Assembly: GCA_013389105.1 (NCBI GenBank)
Contig: JACADZ010000066.1
Location: 1-63,492, forward strand
Length of the DNA stretch: 63,492 nucleotides
Origin: Parvularculaceae bacterium
GTDB lineage: Bacteria; Pseudomonadota; Alphaproteobacteria; Caulobacterales; Parvularculaceae
Reading direction: 5' to 3'
Position numbers and translations under genes: made by a program. The notes beneath the pieces are model-generated. The model saw nothing but the letters and a program-made list of their open reading frames with translations. It did not search any database and was not told where the DNA came from. Shown here in pieces: positions 26,735 through 34,690 of the stretch. How positions within the stretch are numbered: position 1 is the first letter of the stretch; every line of letters begins with the position of its first letter.

Positions 26735-27271
26735 TCAGGCCGCGACTTTCTCGACCTGCCCGAATTCAAGTTCGACGGGCGTCGCGCGGCCGAAGATCGA
26801 GACCGCGACCTTGACGCGCGCGGCGTCTTCATCGACGTCCTCGACGACCCCGGAGAAGGAAGCGAACGGCCCGTCCGTGACGCGCACGTTCTCGCCGATC
26901 TCGAAGGTGATGGAGGGGCGGGGTCGCTCGACCGAGTCGGTCATCACGCCGCGGATCTTGTCGACTTCGCGCTGCGAAACCGGGATCGGCTTCTTGCCGG
27001 AGCCGAGGAAGCCCGTGACCTTGGGCGTATCCTTGACGAGGTGGTAGGTCTGATCGTTGAGGACCATCTTCACCAGTACATAGCCCGGATAGAAGCGCCG
27101 CTCTGTGTTGATCTTCCGTCCGCGGCGGACCTCCGTCACCTCTTCGGTAGGTACGAACACGTCCTCGAACATGGCGTCGAGGCCCTTTTCCTTGGCGCCC
27201 ATCTTGATCGCCTCGGCCACCTTCTTCTCGAAGTTGGAGTAGGCGTGGACGATATACCACTTGTGTTCCAT
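26735..27271 (-). CDS. nusG: Transcription termination/antitermination protein NusG
   Basis: 178-residue transcription elongation factor. The NGN domain begins KWYIVHAYSNFEKKVAEAI and includes YPGYVLVKM, TPKVTGFLG and PIPVSQ. The KOW domain has VTDGPFASFSGVVEDVD. It is preceded by secE as usual. Downstream on the same strand there is no rplKAJL cluster; instead a convergent hydrolase gene lies beyond. Confidence 0.96.
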   Translation of the reverse strand: MEHKWYIVHAYSNFEKKVAEAIKMGAKEKGLDAMFEDVFVPTEEVTEVRRGRKINTERRFYPGYVLVKMVLNDQTYHLVKDTPKVTGFLGSGKKPIPVSQREVDKIRGVMTDSVERPRPSITFEIGENVRVTDGPFASFSGVVEDVDEDAARVKVAVSIFGRATPVELEFGQVEKVAA

Positions 27272-27300
27272 AAGACAGAACCCGTCTTGGTGCGGATGAA

Positions 27301-27573
27301 TCAGATGTTAAGGATGGCCTGCACGCCGACGCGCAAGATGCTGTCGACGAGAAAGAAGAAGGCCGACATGATCGCAACCATGATCAGCACCATGATGGTC
27401 GAAATGCGCGTCTCCTTCCACGAGGTCCAGGTCACCTTGCGGCCTTCGTCGCGGACCTCCTGAAAATACTTGATGACGTTGAAGGGCTTCTTCTTCTTCA
27501 CCTCTTCGGCGGCGGCCTCGATGGTCGCGGCCGGCTTCTTGGCGTCCGCCGTCGGCTTTGCATCTTTCGCCAT
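27301..27573 (-). CDS. secE: Preprotein translocase subunit SecE
   Basis: 90-residue essential subunit of SecYEG. A charged Lys/Ala-rich N-terminal tail is followed by the amphipathic FNVIKYFQEVRDEGRKVTW segment. SWKETRISTIMVLIMV leads into the single transmembrane helix. ATG 27573 has an AAGGTCC stretch ahead; longer in-frame extensions would contain the promoter. It is cotranscribed with nusG (29-bp gap). Confidence 0.93.
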   Translation of the reverse strand: MAKDAKPTADAKKPAATIEAAAEEVKKKKPFNVIKYFQEVRDEGRKVTWTSWKETRISTIMVLIMVAIMSAFFFLVDSILRVGVQAILNI

Positions 27574-27660
27574 AGGACCTTCCCAAATCGCTCTTCCGGG
27601 CAAAGGCTCTCGAAGCGCTGGGGCGCGCGGCGAAAACCAACATGTCGGAGGATGGCCGAC

Positions 27661-27688
27661 GACATAGGCCATTTTTCTGGCCGGTCAA
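27661..27688 (-). promoter_or_regulatory. Promoter for secE-nusG
   Basis: On the minus strand TTGACC (27688-27683), 16-bp spacer, TATGTC (27666-27661). It lies about 90 nt upstream of the secE ATG. No tRNA-Trp gene, often found ahead of secE, is seen in this interval. Confidence 0.55.
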
Positions 27689-27771
27689 GCCTTTCGTGCC
27701 TGTGGTAACAGATTGGCCGGCGGCGGCGCAGTAGATCTGGACAACATCAACATGAGGCCGCAAAGCCTTCC

Positions 27772-28506
27772 ATGTCTTGTCTCAGCGCCTTGGTTGTGCT
27801 TGGCGTGCTGCTGTTCGGCGGCGCCCTCGGCGGCTTTGCCCGGTTCCTGATCCGAAGCGTGGCTGGGATGCGCCCGGACGGCGCCAGCCCTCTCGCCCCC
27901 AGCCTCACGGTCGGGCTTTCCGAGGCCGCGGTCGGGGCCGTCGCCGCATTGATCGTCCCGGTCTTTCTGACTGTGGCGCAAATCGGCGCAGACGCCGGCG
28001 TGATTGAGGCCATCACATCCTCCGATCCATCAGAGGCGATAGCGGCGGCGCTAAACCTGCTCGGCCTTTCAGTCCTTGTGGGAACAATTGCGCCGCGCTT
28101 CCTGACGACGGTCGCCGAACGCGTACTCCTCGAAAACAGCGAAGAACTGCGGAAGATCAGCGCCGAGAATCAGCGGCAGCTTGACGAGATGCGGGCCATC
28201 AAGCGGGAGATCGAGCTTGTCGCCGACCAGGTTGTCCCCGGTACGGCAAAGCCCGACGCCAAAAATCCGAACCCAGTCGAATTGAGGGTCATGCGGGCGA
28301 TCGCAGATCTCGAAGAGAGCGGCGTTCGCCGCCCGACATTCCTCGATTTGGCCGGCAGGACCCAAATCGAAGTCCCAAAAGTTCAGGAGGCGGTTCGATC
28401 GCTCGCCGAAAGCAGGTTGGTCGCCAAGAGCGGTGAATCAACGTCTACTGAGGATCGATGGCGTCTGCGCGACCAGGGATGGAGCGTCTTGCGCGATGAG
28501 GCCTAA
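27772..28506 (+). CDS. Unknown membrane protein: three N-terminal TM helices, coiled coil, C-terminal winged-helix-like domain
   Basis: 244 residues. Hydrophobic segments lie at about 4-26 (ALVVLGVLLFGGALGGFARF), 48-70 (VGAVAALIVPVFLTVAQI) and 85-108 (LLGLSVLVGTIAPRFLTTV). The order GALGG-FxR, then VAALxVPxFL, then GTIAPRF resembles my memory of 'YEATS-associated helix' membrane modules. A helix with ELRKISAENQRQLDEMRAIK (about 122-143) probably coils. Residues 165-244 look like a winged helix (DLAGRTQIEVPKVQEAVRSL, then AESRLV). It may be a membrane-tethered regulator or signal protein. The stop overlaps the convergent cysK stop by four bases. Confidence 0.5.
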   Translation: MSCLSALVVLGVLLFGGALGGFARFLIRSVAGMRPDGASPLAPSLTVGLSEAAVGAVAALIVPVFLTVAQIGADAGVIEAITSSDPSEAIAAALNLLGLSVLVGTIAPRFLTTVAERVLLENSEELRKISAENQRQLDEMRAIKREIELVADQVVPGTAKPDAKNPNPVELRVMRAIADLEESGVRRPTFLDLAGRTQIEVPKVQEAVRSLAESRLVAKSGESTSTEDRWRLRDQGWSVLRDEA

Positions 28507-29543
28507 AGCCGATACCCGGGGGTCGATTCGGACAGCGCCTTCTCCTCCTCGTTCATGTCCGACCCGATCCCGTCGAACAGAGGCGTTGAAAGGTAGCGTT
28601 CCCCGGTGTCGGGGAGCATGGCGAGGAGGGTTGTTCCCGGCGGCGATTCCCGCGCGACCTCCACGGCGGCGGCGAAGGTTCCGCCCGCGGAAATGCCGAC
28701 GAAGATCCCCTCCTCCCGCGCCAGCCGCCTCGACCAGGCGATGCTGTCCGCGCCCGAGATCTTGACGACTCGGTCAATGCGCTCGCGATCGATGGCCTCC
28801 TGCGCCACCAGCGGGATGAAGTCCGGGGTCCAGCCCTGAATTGGATGCGGCTTCCAGGCGCGGTGGCTCTCGCTCGCCGAACCGTCCGGCCGGCGCGGCT
28901 GCACGCCGCCCTCGGTAAGGAGCGGCGCGACATCGGGCTCCGCGACAATGATCTTCGTGTGCGGACGTTCACGACGCAGGACCCGAGAAACCCCCGAAAG
29001 CGTGCCGCCGGTGCCGTAGCCGGTCACCCAGAAATCGAGTCGCTCGCCGGCGAAGTCGTTGATGATCTCGCGGCCCGTCGTCTTCTCATGATAGTCCGCA
29101 TTGGCCTCGTTCTCGAACTGGCGCGTGAGGAACCATCCGTTTTTCTCCGCCAGTTCAACTGCTTTGGCGACCATGCCCGAGCCGCGGTCCTTGGCCGGGG
29201 TCAGCACGACCCTGGCGCCGAGGAAGCGCATGAGCTTGCGCCGCTCGACCGAGAAGCTCTCCGCCATGGTCACGACCAGCGGATAGCCCTTCTGCGCACA
29301 GACCATAGCGAGGCCGATGCCCGTATTGCCGCTGGTCGCCTCGATTACGGTCTGTCCCGGCCGCAGCTGTCCTGACTTCTCCGCCGCCTCAATGACCGCG
29401 AGCGCAAGCCGGTCCTTTACCGAACCGAGCGGATTGAAGGCTTCAATCTTCACGTAAACATTGCGGTCCGGCGGGGCGAGCTTGCCGACCTTCACAACCG
29501 GGGTCTTGCCGATGGCGTCCAGAATGCTGGCGAATTTGGTCAT
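28503..29543 (-). CDS. cysK: Cysteine synthase A (O-acetylserine sulfhydrylase)
   Basis: 346-residue PLP enzyme making cysteine from O-acetylserine and sulfide. The PLP lysine K43 sits in FNPLGSVKDRLA, the substrate loop is TSGNTGIGLA, and the phosphate-binding glycine loop is GYGTGGTLSG. It is somewhat longer than typical CysK (about 310-325) because of an insertion around RRPDGSASESHRAWKPHPIQ before GWTPDFIP. ATG 29543 has AAGGA ahead; the 14 extra upstream codons in frame are not conserved. Confidence 0.88.
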   Translation of the reverse strand: MTKFASILDAIGKTPVVKVGKLAPPDRNVYVKIEAFNPLGSVKDRLALAVIEAAEKSGQLRPGQTVIEATSGNTGIGLAMVCAQKGYPLVVTMAESFSVERRKLMRFLGARVVLTPAKDRGSGMVAKAVELAEKNGWFLTRQFENEANADYHEKTTGREIINDFAGERLDFWVTGYGTGGTLSGVSRVLRRERPHTKIIVAEPDVAPLLTEGGVQPRRPDGSASESHRAWKPHPIQGWTPDFIPLVAQEAIDRERIDRVVKISGADSIAWSRRLAREEGIFVGISAGGTFAAAVEVARESPPGTTLLAMLPDTGERYLSTPLFDGIGSDMNEEEKALSESTPGYRL

Positions 29544-29581
29544 TGCGAGGGTCCTTGTAGCTGCCCCAAAATGCCGCCTGA

Positions 29582-31180
29582 TCAATCTGCCTTGCGCCGC
29601 ATCGCCGCCTTGATGATGGCGAGATCCTCTGCGTCCCGCAGATACTGCGGATCCACGCGACGCTGCGAAATCTGTTCATAGGCGAAGCCATAGCCGAGGA
29701 TCGCCGCATCGGTTCCCTTAGCGCCGATGAACGAAAGACCCACCGGGATGGCGTCCACAGCCCCCATGGGCACCGTCAGGTGCGGCGTCCCGGCGATGGC
29801 TGCGAGATAGCCCGCCCCCGCCCAGGGCGGCCATACGTCGCCATTGATCGGATCGACCCGGCTCGACACGGGGCCGGACGGGGCGACGAGCACGTCGGCG
29901 CCAGACTCCCTCAGCAGACGATCGATTCCTTCCGGACCCGCCGCGCGTTGGACGGCCTCGCGCGCCGAGACATAGCCGGGGGTGGCGAGGTCGCCGAGCG
30001 GCGCCGCCTTTTCGAAAATGCTCTGGTCGAAGATCGCCAGTTCGACGTCCGCATGCTGCTTGTTGAAGGCGATTAGGTCGTCGAGCGAGCGCGCCGTCAC
30101 CATCGGCGCCGCTTCGGCGAGATAGGCGTTAATCGCAGCCTTGAACTCATAATCGAGGACCATGCGGGCGTCAGCCCAGAACTTCTCTCCGGGGTCGAAC
30201 TTTTCGATCTCGACCACGGTCGCGCCGGCCTTCTTGAGGTCATCGATCGCCCGCTCGAACAGCGCCTTAACGTCGGCGTTCGGACCTTGCGCAAAGCGGA
30301 GTACGGCGACCTTTTTGCCGGCAAGAGCTCCCTTATCGAGCCCCCTGGCATAGTCAGTGTCCGCCTCATCCATGGCCGCGAGCATCATCGCGGCCCCCTC
30401 GACGGTTTTGGTCATAGGTCCCGCCGCATCCTGCGAGGGCGAGATCGGCGCGATATATTGCTGCGACACAAGACCGACCGACGGCTTGAAGCCGACGACG
30501 CCGTTGACGCTGCTTGGACAGATGATCGACCCGTTGGTCTCGGTGCCGACCGTCCCGGCGGCGAGCGAAGCAGCCATCGCGGCCCCGGACCCGGAACTCG
30601 ATCCGCACGGGCTGCGGTCGAGCATGTGCGGGTTGCGCGTCTGGCCGCCAAGGCCGCTCCAGCCGCTGACCGAATCTTCCGAGCGGAAATTGGCCCACTC
30701 GCTCAAATTGGTCTTGCCGAGGATGATCGCGCCGCCGGCGCGAAGCCCCGCGACCAGCGGCGAGTCCCGTCCGGTGAAATTATCTTTAAGAGCCAGGGAG
30801 CCGGCGGTCGTCGGCATCGGGTCCTTAGTTTCAATATTGTCCTTGATGAGCACCGGAACGCCGTCGAGCGCCCCGAGCAACCGGCCCGCCGCCCGCCGGG
30901 CGTCGGAGGCCTTGGCGTCGTTCAGCGCATCGGGGTTGACGGTCAGAACGGCCTGAAGAGTCGGACCCGCGCGATCGATCTTCTCGATGCGGTCGAGGTA
31001 GCCGCGCGTGAGACCTTCGGAGGAAACTGCGCCGGATGCAAGGGCTTCGGCGATGTCGGGAAGCGGCGCCTCCAGAATGGCGAGGGTTGGCTCTTGGGAT
31101 CGGGCGGCGGAGGTCTCGCCTTCAACCGGCACGCGCGCGCACGCGGCAAGAACCGCCATCGCCGCCAAAACCTGTTTCAT
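29582..31180 (-). CDS. Amidase signature family lipoprotein
   Basis: 532-residue exported amidase. The N-terminus MKQVLAAMAVLAAC is a lipoprotein signal with C14 as lipidation site. The catalytic triad is present: K113 in GVPVLIKDNI, the cis-serine in PCGSSSGSG (193-199), and the nucleophile Ser218 in GTETNGSI. Periplasmic amidase-signature enzymes act on amides of varied type; substrate unknown. Downstream cysK is 38 bp away on the same strand, so cotranscription is possible. It is divergent from the Tad cluster across a 330-nt region. Confidence 0.87.
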   Translation of the reverse strand: MKQVLAAMAVLAACARVPVEGETSAARSQEPTLAILEAPLPDIAEALASGAVSSEGLTRGYLDRIEKIDRAGPTLQAVLTVNPDALNDAKASDARRAAGRLLGALDGVPVLIKDNIETKDPMPTTAGSLALKDNFTGRDSPLVAGLRAGGAIILGKTNLSEWANFRSEDSVSGWSGLGGQTRNPHMLDRSPCGSSSGSGAAMAASLAAGTVGTETNGSIICPSSVNGVVGFKPSVGLVSQQYIAPISPSQDAAGPMTKTVEGAAMMLAAMDEADTDYARGLDKGALAGKKVAVLRFAQGPNADVKALFERAIDDLKKAGATVVEIEKFDPGEKFWADARMVLDYEFKAAINAYLAEAAPMVTARSLDDLIAFNKQHADVELAIFDQSIFEKAAPLGDLATPGYVSAREAVQRAAGPEGIDRLLRESGADVLVAPSGPVSSRVDPINGDVWPPWAGAGYLAAIAGTPHLTVPMGAVDAIPVGLSFIGAKGTDAAILGYGFAYEQISQRRVDPQYLRDAEDLAIIKAAMRRKAD

Positions 31181-31510
31181 TCCGGGCCTCTCTCTTTACA
31201 GCCTCGGCGCCCCGACCGCAGGCCGATGGCGAACGGCTCCGGGTCGACCAATGCACCTGACGCCGGCGCATCTGTCAAACTCGACTGCGCGCCTGGGCGG
31301 CGACCCGAACGGCGGAGTCCGCTAAAATTGTATCGAGCCGTCTCTTCATGAGAAATATTTTGCCGAGGAAAATCACGCATTTATTCCGCTTAATTCCAAT
31401 TGTCCGTCGATCTTAAGCGCGCCGTAACCATTTTTACTAACATCCAGTAAAGACCTTTGTGGAAGATTTTGATCCGTTGCGCGCGCCTGCGCCATGCAAG
31501 GGTCTTTGCT
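31181..31510. promoter_or_regulatory. Divergent control region of amidase and tadG, with a CtrA-like box
   Basis: About 330 nt without a supported gene. The distal third (31350-31460) is clearly AT-rich. TTAA-GCGCGCC-GTAAC at 31413-31428 matches the CtrA consensus TTAA-N7-TTAAC except for one base. In Caulobacter the pilus genes are CtrA targets, so this is a plausible regulatory site. In-frame translation of tadG could begin as early as TTG 31457. Confidence 0.45.
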
Positions 31511-33460
31511 GTGAAAGCTCTGTCCGTCGCCACACGCCTCGCCGCTTGGTCGAAAGACGAACGCGGCACGATCGTAATCATGTTCGCGCTGCTGCTGGTG
31601 CCGCTGCTGTTGTTCACGGGCGGCGCGATCGACTTCTCGCGATATAATGCGGTTCGGGCGGACCTGATCGAGTCGCTTGACGCAGCCGGTCTCGCCATGG
31701 CCCAGCTCGACGAACTCAACCCGCCCGAGATCGCCGATCTGGAGGGAGAGGAGCGCGAAGAGTTTCTGAAGGACTACGGGCGCGACTTCTTCCACGAGAA
31801 CTTTCGCAGCGACGGCCTGATCGAAGGGCTCGCCGTCGACTTTGTCTTGACCCCGACGACCATCACGCCGACGGCCTCTGGCGTTCTGCGCACGGTCATT
31901 CTCGGCGCCGCGGGTTCGATGATGGGCGGCAGCGCCCTCTCCTCGCTCGACATCACATCGGATACGGAAATTACGCGGCGCGGTTCCGGCAATATCGAAC
32001 TGGCGCTCCTCCTCGACACGACGGCGTCGATGGCCGGCTCAAAAATCACGGACCTCATCGCCGCGGCCAAGGATCTGGTCAACATCGTCGTCGACGACGA
32101 GCAGACGCCGTTCTACTCCAAAGTCGCGCTCGTTCCTTACGGCGCGTCCGTCAATCTCGGCTCCTATGCCTCGACCGTGCGCGGATCTATCACCGGCGGC
32201 AGGGCGATCACCGGCGCGAGCTGGGCGGCGGGCAGCCCGATCGGGATCTCTGGGATCACCCGCGCCAATCCGGCGGTGGTCACTGCAAACGGCCATGGCC
32301 TTAACAATGGCGACGTCGTCTGGATCAGCGGCGTCAGCGGCATGACGCAGGTCAACAACCGCGCCTACACCGTCGCCAACAAGACGACCAACACCTTCCA
32401 GCTTCAAGGTACGAACAGCAGCAGCTGGTCGAGCTACTCCTCATCAAGCAGCGACTACGTGACGCGCTGTCAGGTCGCGCAGTGCCGGCTGGTGATCACC
32501 TCCAACAATCACGGCTTCACCGACGGAGCCCATGTTTTCATTTCGGGAATCAGCGGCCTTTCTCTTAATTCGGTGGGCACCAGCGCCGGCGCCCAGGCCA
32601 TCAACAACACCGCCTACTCCGCGAGCACCTGGCAGGTAGGGACGGTCACCACAAACACCTTCACGCTGTCGTCGCACGCCTCGTGGAATAACCCGGCGCT
32701 CGGACCCTACTACAACAGCTACACGTCGGGCGGCACGGCCTTCTGCACGACCCCTGGCTGCCAGTATTTCCGCTTCACCAATGGCGACGGAAACATTAAG
32801 GTCAACCCGATCACGACCTGCGTCAGCGAACGCACCGGCGGCAACGCCTATACCGACGCTTCCTACACTACCACCCTCTTCGGACGCACCTATCCGCCGA
32901 GCCATCACTGCGTCGCGAACAACGTCATCACGCCGTTGAGCAGCGACAAGGCGCTGCTCCGATCAAAGATCGATCTGCTGACGGCCGGGGGTCCATCTGG
33001 AGGCCATGTCGGGGTCGGCTGGGGCTGGTACCTGGTTTCTCCGAACTTCGCTCCGCTGTTTCCGACCAACTCGCAGCCCGCGGCGTACACCGCGCCCAAC
33101 GTCCAGAAAGTCGTCGTGCTGATGACCGACGGGGAGTACAACAGCTCCTACTGCAACGGGGTGGTTTCCAACGTCACGTCGACCTCGGGAAGCGGCAGCA
33201 CGTCGGACAAGATCAACTGCGCGGCGCCGAACGGTCACTCTTACGACCAGTCGCAGGCCCTGTGCGCCGCCATGAAGACGGCTGGCGTGATCGTCTACAC
33301 GGTCGGCTTTCAGGTCGTGGCTGATCCTCGCGCGACAGCCCTTATCAACGGCTGCGCAACGAGCCCGCGCCATGTGTACATGGCGGCCACCGGCGCTCAG
33401 CTGCGCGAGGCGTTTCAGACGATCGCCGGCGAGGTTTCGGAACTGAGGGTTTCGCGATGA
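31511..33460 (+). CDS. TadG-like pilus assembly protein with von Willebrand A domain and FCCH-like insertion
   Basis: 649 residues from GTG 31511; TTG 31457 is an alternative, and there is no in-frame ATG. The N-terminus DERGTIVIMFALLLVPLLLFTGGAIDFSR has the TadE/TadG segment and single membrane helix (19-40). A vWA domain starts at LALLLDTTASM (metal-site motif, about 167-174) and resumes with VVVLMTDGE (about 537-542). Between them are two similar beta modules: PAVVTANGHGLNNGDVVWIS ending TTNTFQLQG, and LVITSNNHGFTDGAHVFISG ending TTNTFTLSS. These look like FCCH-type modules of phage tail proteins. The stop overlaps the next start (ATGA). Confidence 0.8.
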   Translation: MKALSVATRLAAWSKDERGTIVIMFALLLVPLLLFTGGAIDFSRYNAVRADLIESLDAAGLAMAQLDELNPPEIADLEGEEREEFLKDYGRDFFHENFRSDGLIEGLAVDFVLTPTTITPTASGVLRTVILGAAGSMMGGSALSSLDITSDTEITRRGSGNIELALLLDTTASMAGSKITDLIAAAKDLVNIVVDDEQTPFYSKVALVPYGASVNLGSYASTVRGSITGGRAITGASWAAGSPIGISGITRANPAVVTANGHGLNNGDVVWISGVSGMTQVNNRAYTVANKTTNTFQLQGTNSSSWSSYSSSSSDYVTRCQVAQCRLVITSNNHGFTDGAHVFISGISGLSLNSVGTSAGAQAINNTAYSASTWQVGTVTTNTFTLSSHASWNNPALGPYYNSYTSGGTAFCTTPGCQYFRFTNGDGNIKVNPITTCVSERTGGNAYTDASYTTTLFGRTYPPSHHCVANNVITPLSSDKALLRSKIDLLTAGGPSGGHVGVGWGWYLVSPNFAPLFPTNSQPAAYTAPNVQKVVVLMTDGEYNSSYCNGVVSNVTSTSGSGSTSDKINCAAPNGHSYDQSQALCAAMKTAGVIVYTVGFQVVADPRATALINGCATSPRHVYMAATGAQLREAFQTIAGEVSELRVSR

Positions 33461-33996
33461 GGCTCCGCTTCCCGACACGGCGGCGCGGTTTCTTCCGTTG
33501 CCGTCGCGGCTCGACCGCGGTCGAGTTTGCGATCGTCGCCGTTCCTTTTCTCATGACGATGTTCTCGACCTTCGAAGTCGGCTGGTTTTACTTCGCCAAC
33601 TCGCTGGTCGACGCGGCCGCCGTCAACGCTGCACGCATCATCAGGACCGGCGAGGCGCAGGAGTCCGCCCTGGATAAGGACGGGTTCTTCGACGAGGTCT
33701 GCGCCAAGGTGCGAACCTTAGGCGACTGCGCCACGCGGCTGACCGTCGAGGTCCGGACTTTTCCGACATTCGCCGCCCTCGCTGCGGATAACACGCCGGC
33801 GGTCTGCCGCGACGCCCTGCCGGCCGCGATCGCCGCCATTCCGTACCAGCCTGGCCTGGTCAGCGAAATCGTCCGTGTTCGGATTTGCGTGCTTTACGAC
33901 ACGATCAATCCGGCGCTCGGCGTCAACGTCTCGGAATCCAGCAGCGGCACGCGGCGGCTGGTGGCGACCCACCTCTTCCGCAACGAGCCGTTCTAG
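33457..33996 (+). CDS. TadE family pilus assembly protein
   Basis: 179-residue pseudopilin-like protein. A basic N-terminus (MRLRFPTRRRGFFRCRRG) is followed by the TadE motif GSTAVEFAIVAVPFLMTMFSTFEVG, with the glutamate at the conserved position, and one membrane helix. The remainder is predicted extracytoplasmic, with several cysteines. It is translationally coupled to the TadG gene and 18 bp ahead of a second TadE-like gene. No tad ATPase, CpaE or secretin genes are in the window. Confidence 0.83.
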   Translation: MRLRFPTRRRGFFRCRRGSTAVEFAIVAVPFLMTMFSTFEVGWFYFANSLVDAAAVNAARIIRTGEAQESALDKDGFFDEVCAKVRTLGDCATRLTVEVRTFPTFAALAADNTPAVCRDALPAAIAAIPYQPGLVSEIVRVRICVLYDTINPALGVNVSESSSGTRRLVATHLFRNEPF

Positions 33997-34014
33997 GGCG
34001 ACGGCGAGGACCAC

Positions 34015-34605
34015 ATGCGACAAATCCGAACTCTATGCCATCGCCTCGTCAGGGCGCTCGCCGACCGCACCGGGCTCGCCGCTACCGAATTCGCGCTGCT
34101 GCTGCCGCCGATGCTGCTGATTTTTTTCGGCATGCTGGAGGGATCTGACCTCCTCACCATGAACAGGCGCCTCGCGCACACGGCCAACACCGTCGCCGAC
34201 CTCGCCGCCCGTGAGCGCACCATCACGCACGCCCAGGTCACGGACCTGCTCGCCGGCGCGCGCCGCCTATTGGAGCCGACCGATACGTCGACGCTTAACA
34301 TCACCATCGTCAGCGTAATCGTCGCAGGCACGCCCGCCCGTCCGACCGTTCACTGGAGCCGCAACATCTCCGGCGGGACGCCCTACGCCGCCGGATCGCC
34401 CTATAACGGACTGGACAACAACGCCTCTCTCAATCCGGCCATGTCGTTCATCGTGGTCGAGGTCGACTACGTCTATGACTCGGGGCTGACGAGCAGGGTC
34501 TTTCATCGCCCCTATTCGATTGAGTACGAATCAAAGCGCACGCCGCGAAAATCAACCCGCGTGCAGCTGTGCACCGACGCCACGCCGGCAGTCTGCACCA
34601 CCTGA
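34015..34605 (+). CDS. TadE/TadF-like pilus assembly protein
   Basis: 196 residues. The N-terminal segment TGLAATEFALLLPPMLLIFFGMLEG is the TadE-type signal/anchor with the conserved glutamate. The following NRRLAHTANTVADLAARE helix resembles TadE/TadF minor pilins. The periplasmic part is Ser/Thr/Asn-rich. It is the last gene of the three-gene unit and is followed by a terminator hairpin. Confidence 0.78.
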   Translation: MRQIRTLCHRLVRALADRTGLAATEFALLLPPMLLIFFGMLEGSDLLTMNRRLAHTANTVADLAARERTITHAQVTDLLAGARRLLEPTDTSTLNITIVSVIVAGTPARPTVHWSRNISGGTPYAAGSPYNGLDNNASLNPAMSFIVVEVDYVYDSGLTSRVFHRPYSIEYESKRTPRKSTRVQLCTDATPAVCTT

Positions 34606-34618
34606 TCCACCGACAATG

Positions 34619-34650
34619 AAAAAGGCCGCGGGCTTTCTCCCGCAGCCTTT
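34619..34650. terminator. Bidirectional hairpin terminator between Tad genes and TonB receptor
   Basis: AAAGGC-C-GCGGG (34621-34632), loop CTTTCT, CCCGC-A-GCCTTT (34639-34650). A-rich on the left and T-rich on the right, so it can serve both convergent genes. Confidence 0.7.
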
Positions 34651-34690
34651 CAGCTTACGTCAGGCGCGGCGCGCGCGCCTCGAGGCTATC

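Noticed and set aside
27574..27771. tRNA-Trp gene ahead of secE
   Set aside because: No cloverleaf arms or CCA end can be read in either strand of this interval.
32246..32670. Prophage indicated by tail-fibre-like modules
   Set aside because: No phage structural, lysis, integrase or packaging genes nearby; the modules lie inside a TadG protein.
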